Source of the DNA: an uncultured Flavobacterium sp.
GTDB taxonomy: Bacteria; Bacteroidota; Bacteroidia; Flavobacteriales; Flavobacteriaceae
Direction: 5' to 3'
DNA: 9,487 nucleotides
Assembly: GCA_946886675.1 (NCBI GenBank)
Contig: CAMPIZ010000046.1
Span: forward strand, 1-9,487
Under the pieces are notes generated by a model. That model made no database searches and was not told where the DNA came from. It worked only from the letters and a program-made list of their open reading frames with translations. This document shows, piece by piece, positions 6,387 to 9,487 of this stretch (positions are counted from its first letter, which is position 1; each line of letters begins with the position of its first letter). Position numbers and translations under genes: made by a program.

Positions 6387-7213
6387 TGGCCAAAAAAGCA
6401 AAAAAAAGCACTACAGGCGAAATGTCATTTTTAGACCATCTTGAAGAATTAAGATGGCTGCTTGTAAGAGGTACGATAGCAATTTTAGTATGCGGATGTA
6501 TCGCGTTCGTTTTCAGTGGTTTCATTTTTGATAATATAATATTTGCCCCCGCAAAAGGTGATTTTATAACCTACCGCTTTTTTTGCGACCTGGCAAACCA
6601 GTATGACCTTGATAAGAGCTTTTGTATAACCGAGCTTCCTTTTGAAATACAAAGCCGTCGTATGGATGGGCAGTTTTCTACAGATATATGGATATCTATT
6701 ACAGTAGGATTCATACTGGCTTTCCCTATAATATTATGGGAATTTTGGAAGTTTATAAGGCCGGCCCTTTATGAAAGTGAACGAAAGTATGCTGTAGCTT
6801 TTATCTTTTCCGCTTCTATGCTTTTCTTTTTAGGAGTCCTTTTTGGCTATTTACTGATTACGCCATTATCGATAAACTTTTTAGCTAACTATACTATTAG
6901 TGATGTCGTAAAAAATGATATCGACCTCGACTCTTATCTTAGCCTGGTTAAAACAACTGCTTTATCCTGTGGCTTGGTTTTTGAGCTGCCAATCATAATT
7001 TATTTCCTTTCAAAAGTAGGACTGGTATCGGCTGCTTTTTTAAGAAATTACCGAAGATATGCCTATGTAATTATGCTGATTGTAGCAGCTGTAGTAACAC
7101 CTCCCGATGTTATAAGCCAGACGATTGTTACCATACCGCTTATCATTTTATATGAGATTAGTATAATTATTGCAGCAAGAATAGGAAGAAGAAGTCAATC
7201 AAACGAAGGTTAA
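6386..7213 (+). CDS. tatC: Sec-independent protein translocase subunit TatC
   Basis: The inner-membrane receptor core of the twin-arginine pathway, which exports folded proteins with RR signal peptides. The N-terminal cytoplasmic motif FLDHLEELRWLL (15-26) and the EFWKFIRPALYESERK block (119-134, with the conserved glutamate at E132) identify it. About six membrane segments can be placed near 28-48, 101-121, 137-158, 188-209, 225-243 and 245-263. The first external loop (about 55-98) is longer than in E. coli TatC and holds C67 and C80. At 275 residues it is slightly longer than usual. The start overlaps the kdsD stop (TAATG), with AAGGA eight bases before the ATG, indicating coupled translation. 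No tatA or tatB is in the window, so the partner must be encoded elsewhere. Confidence 0.95.
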   Translation: MAKKAKKSTTGEMSFLDHLEELRWLLVRGTIAILVCGCIAFVFSGFIFDNIIFAPAKGDFITYRFFCDLANQYDLDKSFCITELPFEIQSRRMDGQFSTDIWISITVGFILAFPIILWEFWKFIRPALYESERKYAVAFIFSASMLFFLGVLFGYLLITPLSINFLANYTISDVVKNDIDLDSYLSLVKTTALSCGLVFELPIIIYFLSKVGLVSAAFLRNYRRYAYVIMLIVAAVVTPPDVISQTIVTIPLIILYEISIIIAARIGRRSQSNEG

Positions 7214-7214
7214 T

Positions 7215-7571
7215 ATGGCCGATTTAGTTACAGAATTCAATGATTACCGCCAGAAGATGAATGATAAGCTTTTGGCAGATAACAATAAAATAATAAAACG
7301 TATATTTAATCTTGACACCAATGCCTATATGGAAGGAGCCCTTGATGTAAGAACCAAGGAACTTTTAGGGCTGGTTGCTTCTGCAGTACTTCGTTGTGAC
7401 GATTGTATAAAATACCATCTTGAAACCTGTTACAGGGAAGGACTCAACAAAGCAGAAGTTATGGAGGCACTAAGTATAGCTACACTGGTAGGAGGTACCA
7501 TTGTGATACCCCACCTTAGAAGGGCTTATGAATTTTGGGAAGCCCTGGAAGAAAGCAGTGCTAAAGAATAA
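7215..7571 (+). CDS. AhpD-like carboxymuconolactone decarboxylase family protein
   Basis: A 118-residue all-helical protein of the CMD/AhpD family. The redox motif is intact: C61 and C64 (CDDC), H68 four residues on, and E49 twelve residues before C61. This matches the spacing of E118, C130, C133 and H137 in Mycobacterium tuberculosis AhpD, so a disulfide-based thiol reductase or peroxidase-partner role is more likely than decarboxylation. The later segment EVMEALSIATLVGGTIVIPHL (81-101) is the typical second half of the fold. There is no signal peptide. Only one base separates it from tatC, with GAAGG five bases before the ATG, and lptB follows after 19 bases, so it belongs to the operon. 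No peroxiredoxin gene is nearby; the true partner and substrate are unknown. Confidence 0.9.
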   Translation: MADLVTEFNDYRQKMNDKLLADNNKIIKRIFNLDTNAYMEGALDVRTKELLGLVASAVLRCDDCIKYHLETCYREGLNKAEVMEALSIATLVGGTIVIPHLRRAYEFWEALEESSAKE

Positions 7572-7590
7572 CGTTTAAGAAACTAAAGAC

Positions 7591-8376
7591 ATGATCTTAA
7601 GAGCAGATAATTTAGTAAAGACATATAAAGGGAGAAGTGTAGTAAAAGGCATATCTGTTGAGGTAAACCAGGGAGAGATTGTAGGTTTACTGGGACCTAA
7701 CGGGGCCGGAAAAACTACCTCTTTTTACATGATCGTGGGCCTTGTAAAACCTAACAAAGGCAAGATTTACCTTGACAACATGGAAATTACAGATTTCCCT
7801 ATGTATAAGCGTGCCCAGCATGGGATAGGGTATCTGGCTCAGGAAGCATCTGTTTTCAGGAAACTGAGTATTGAAGATAACATACTAAGCGTATTACAAC
7901 TTACCAAGCTTTCCAAAAAAGAGCAGGAAGCAAAAATGGAGTCGCTTATAGATGAGTTCTCATTACAGCATATCCGCACCAACCGTGGCGACCTTTTGTC
8001 GGGCGGTGAGCGCCGCCGTACCGAAATCGCAAGAGCCCTTGCTACCGATCCTAAATTTATACTGCTTGATGAGCCGTTTGCAGGGGTTGACCCTGTAGCA
8101 GTGGAGGATATTCAGCGCATTGTAGCTCAATTAAAAAATAAGAATATCGGTATACTTATTACCGACCATAACGTGCAGGAAACCCTTGCTATTACAGATA
8201 AGACTTACCTAATGTTTGAGGGGGGGATTTTAAAAGCAGGAGTACCGGAAGAACTTGCAAGCGACGAGATGGTGCGCAAGGTATACCTTGGCCAGAACTT
8301 TGAGCTACGTAAAAAGAAACTGGACTTTCAGCAGCATGTAGCTCCAAGTAATGTACCTGATGAAGAAAGTTTTTAA
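7591..8376 (+). CDS. lptB: LPS export ABC transporter ATP-binding protein LptB
   Basis: The cytoplasmic ATPase of the LptB2FG complex, which extracts LPS from the inner membrane and drives it to the outer membrane. Motifs: Walker A GPNGAGKT 35-42, Q-loop Q84 in AQEASVFRKLS, ABC signature LLSGGERRR 135-143, Walker B FILLDEPFAGVDP 156-168, and switch histidine H193 (TDHNV). The AQEASVFRKLSIEDNI stretch and the SGGERRRTEIARAL form are typical of LptB and separate it from the related LivF/LivG ATPases. It has 261 residues, about 20 more than E. coli LptB (241), the excess being a charged C-terminal tail after 236. It is the last visible gene of the operon; the partner genes lptF, lptG, lptC and lptA are not in the window. 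A run of seven G bases crosses codons 210-212. Confidence 0.95.
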   Translation: MILRADNLVKTYKGRSVVKGISVEVNQGEIVGLLGPNGAGKTTSFYMIVGLVKPNKGKIYLDNMEITDFPMYKRAQHGIGYLAQEASVFRKLSIEDNILSVLQLTKLSKKEQEAKMESLIDEFSLQHIRTNRGDLLSGGERRRTEIARALATDPKFILLDEPFAGVDPVAVEDIQRIVAQLKNKNIGILITDHNVQETLAITDKTYLMFEGGILKAGVPEELASDEMVRKVYLGQNFELRKKKLDFQQHVAPSNVPDEESF

Positions 8377-8438
8377 TTCTAAATTTGTCTAACTTTTGGG
8401 CGCACTCTACATTCTGAAGAAATTTTATTCTACTTACA
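8377..8438. other. Convergent gap between lptB and the AAA+ gene
   Basis: This 62-base gap separates the ends of two convergent genes. I see no strong terminator hairpin; only a 4-base stem (TTCTGAAGAA) is present, too short to count. It also marks a change from the less AT-rich operon to the more AT-rich AAA+ gene. Confidence 0.4.
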
Positions 8439-9487
8439 TTAAACTACGTTTAAAAATTCTTCATAAGGAATATCTTCTTCTCTTATTGTTGTTAATGTTT
8501 CTCTTGTAATAGGAGCTATTACGGCAGTCCTGTTTGCGTGCTTTTCAAAAGTTTTCTCGAATATATTTCTGGTAAGTCTTGCATTACCAAACTGCTTATT
8601 TTTATAACTATACAGAATTGAAAAAAGATCTTTAACTTTTAATATAGCTGCCTCATCTACAATAAAACCCGCTTTTTTACTCATTCTCTTATAAATCTCA
8701 GTCAACTCATCAGCCGTATAATCTTCAAAATGAAAATATCTACTGAATCTTGACTGAAGACCGGGATTAGAATTTATAAAATGCTTCATTTCATCGCCAT
8801 AACCCGCAACAATCACAATAAGCTCATCTCTATGATCTTCCATCCTTTTTAATAAAACATCAATGGCCTCCTGTCCAAAATCATTACCTGATGTAGATCT
8901 CTTTAAAGTATAAGCCTCATCAATAAACAATACTCCATTTATAGCTTTATTAACAACTTCATCTGTCTTAATAGCCGTTTGGCCTACATAGCCTGCAACC
9001 AAACCACTTCTGTCTGTCTCAACAAAATTATCATTATTAAGCACACCTAATGATTTGTAAATCTTTGCAAGCATTCTGGCGATAGTAGTTTTACCTGTAC
9101 CTGGAGCTCCTGTAAAGACAGAGTGTAATGATGATTTAAACTCAGGCAAACCTTCTTTTCTACGTAAATTATTAATATTTACAATATTTATTAATGATTT
9201 AATATCATTCTTTATATTGTCTAAACCCACCAGTTCATTTAACTCATCCAATACTTCATTCAAATCAGATTTTTTTTCCTTCACAGCAACCTGTATAGAG
9301 TTTTTATCATTTTTTAAAACAACAACTGGCTCTATACTCTGCAAGGACAGATGCTTTGAAGCTATATATTTTAAATTCTCCGATTCTTGGGGAGTAACTT
9401 TCCCATCAACCTTTGCAATAATTTCAGCATACTCATACATTATCCGCCTAAGCCTGTCATGATAATACTTGGGAATTGCTATAAAAG
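8439..9487 (-). CDS. CbxX/SpoVK-type AAA+ ATPase, N-terminus outside the window
   Basis: An AAA+ ATPase of the CbxX/CfqX-SpoVK group. Numbered from the ATG at 9440, Walker A is GAPGTGKT (111-118), Walker B GVLFIDEA (169-176), sensor 1 lies in VIVAGYGDEM (209-218), arginine-finger candidates are R231 and R234 (QSRFSRYF) and sensor 2 is R288 (FGNARLTRNIFE). That ATG is probably not the true start: the frame stays open through 15 more codons to the window edge (FIAIPKYYHDRLRRI), and the joined helix runs into AEIIAKVDGKVTPQESENL, which resembles a TerB-like helical repeat. I therefore call the gene partial at its 5' end. Residues about 45-68 look like a charged linker. Family members remodel protein complexes, but no partner is visible, so the target is unknown. 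It is more AT-rich than the adjoining operon. Confidence 0.88.
   Translation of the reverse strand, partial: FIAIPKYYHDRLRRIMYEYAEIIAKVDGKVTPQESENLKYIASKHLSLQSIEPVVVLKNDKNSIQVAVKEKKSDLNEVLDELNELVGLDNIKNDIKSLINIVNINNLRRKEGLPEFKSSLHSVFTGAPGTGKTTIARMLAKIYKSLGVLNNDNFVETDRSGLVAGYVGQTAIKTDEVVNKAINGVLFIDEAYTLKRSTSGNDFGQEAIDVLLKRMEDHRDELIVIVAGYGDEMKHFINSNPGLQSRFSRYFHFEDYTADELTEIYKRMSKKAGFIVDEAAILKVKDLFSILYSYKNKQFGNARLTRNIFEKTFEKHANRTAVIAPITRETLTTIREEDIPYEEFLNVV

Noticed and set aside
7215..7571. 4-carboxymuconolactone decarboxylase of aromatic degradation
   Set aside because: The CxxCxxxH motif with the upstream glutamate points to the AhpD-type redox branch, and no aromatic-degradation genes are nearby.
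8399..8430. Terminator between lptB and the AAA+ gene
   Set aside because: The only self-complementary stretch is a 4-base stem with no GC-rich core and no clean T tract.
8439..9440. Rubisco activase CbbX
   Set aside because: The ATPase core belongs to the same group, but no Rubisco or carbon-fixation genes are present and the N-terminal segment differs, so only the broad family is named.

Overview
The window reads as a chromosomal segment from a member of the Bacteroidetes, most likely Flavobacteriaceae (Flavobacterium-like). The basis is AT-rich DNA, promoter-like boxes of the Bacteroidetes type (TAnnTTTG), a RecQ with a C-terminal helix-turn-helix-like extension, a TatC with the enlarged first external loop seen in this phylum, and the gene order kdsD-tatC-AhpD-like-lptB, which I recall from flavobacterial genomes but could not check here.

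Layout. Positions 29-2697 (minus strand) hold a secreted DUF2891 protein followed by a large FAD-dependent dehydrogenase of the COG2509 type. Divergent from the DUF2891 gene, across an 80-base gap with promoter-like boxes on both strands, is a small conserved-looking 79-residue protein (2779-3018). It converges on recQ (3134-5332, minus strand). The gap between them carries a strong two-way hairpin terminator, flanked on each side by degenerate 7-base repeats pointing inward. recQ is divergent from a tight plus-strand operon (5421-8376): D-arabinose 5-phosphate isomerase, TatC, an AhpD-like CxxC protein and the LPS-export ATPase LptB. A CbxX/SpoVK-type AAA+ ATPase (8439-9487, minus strand) converges on lptB; its N-terminus lies beyond the right edge.

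How the genes work together. The operon is about the cell envelope. KdsD makes the sugar phosphate needed for Kdo of the LPS inner core, LptB powers LPS transport to the outer membrane, and TatC exports folded proteins across the inner membrane. The AhpD-like protein sits between them with almost no spacing and has an intact redox motif, but its partner is unknown. RecQ is a DNA-repair helicase that has lost all four zinc-site cysteines. The AAA+ gene is visibly more AT-rich than the operon next to it and may begin a different, possibly accessory, neighbourhood.

Most of the window is ordinary housekeeping DNA. I do not see a complete new system. The most notable points are the cysteine-free RecQ, the heptad repeats around the terminator, the AhpD-like gene in the envelope operon, and the truncated AAA+ gene with a possible TerB-like N-terminal segment. 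There is no gene-free stretch longer than about 120 bases. I saw no tRNA, rRNA, CRISPR array, insertion sequence or riboswitch.
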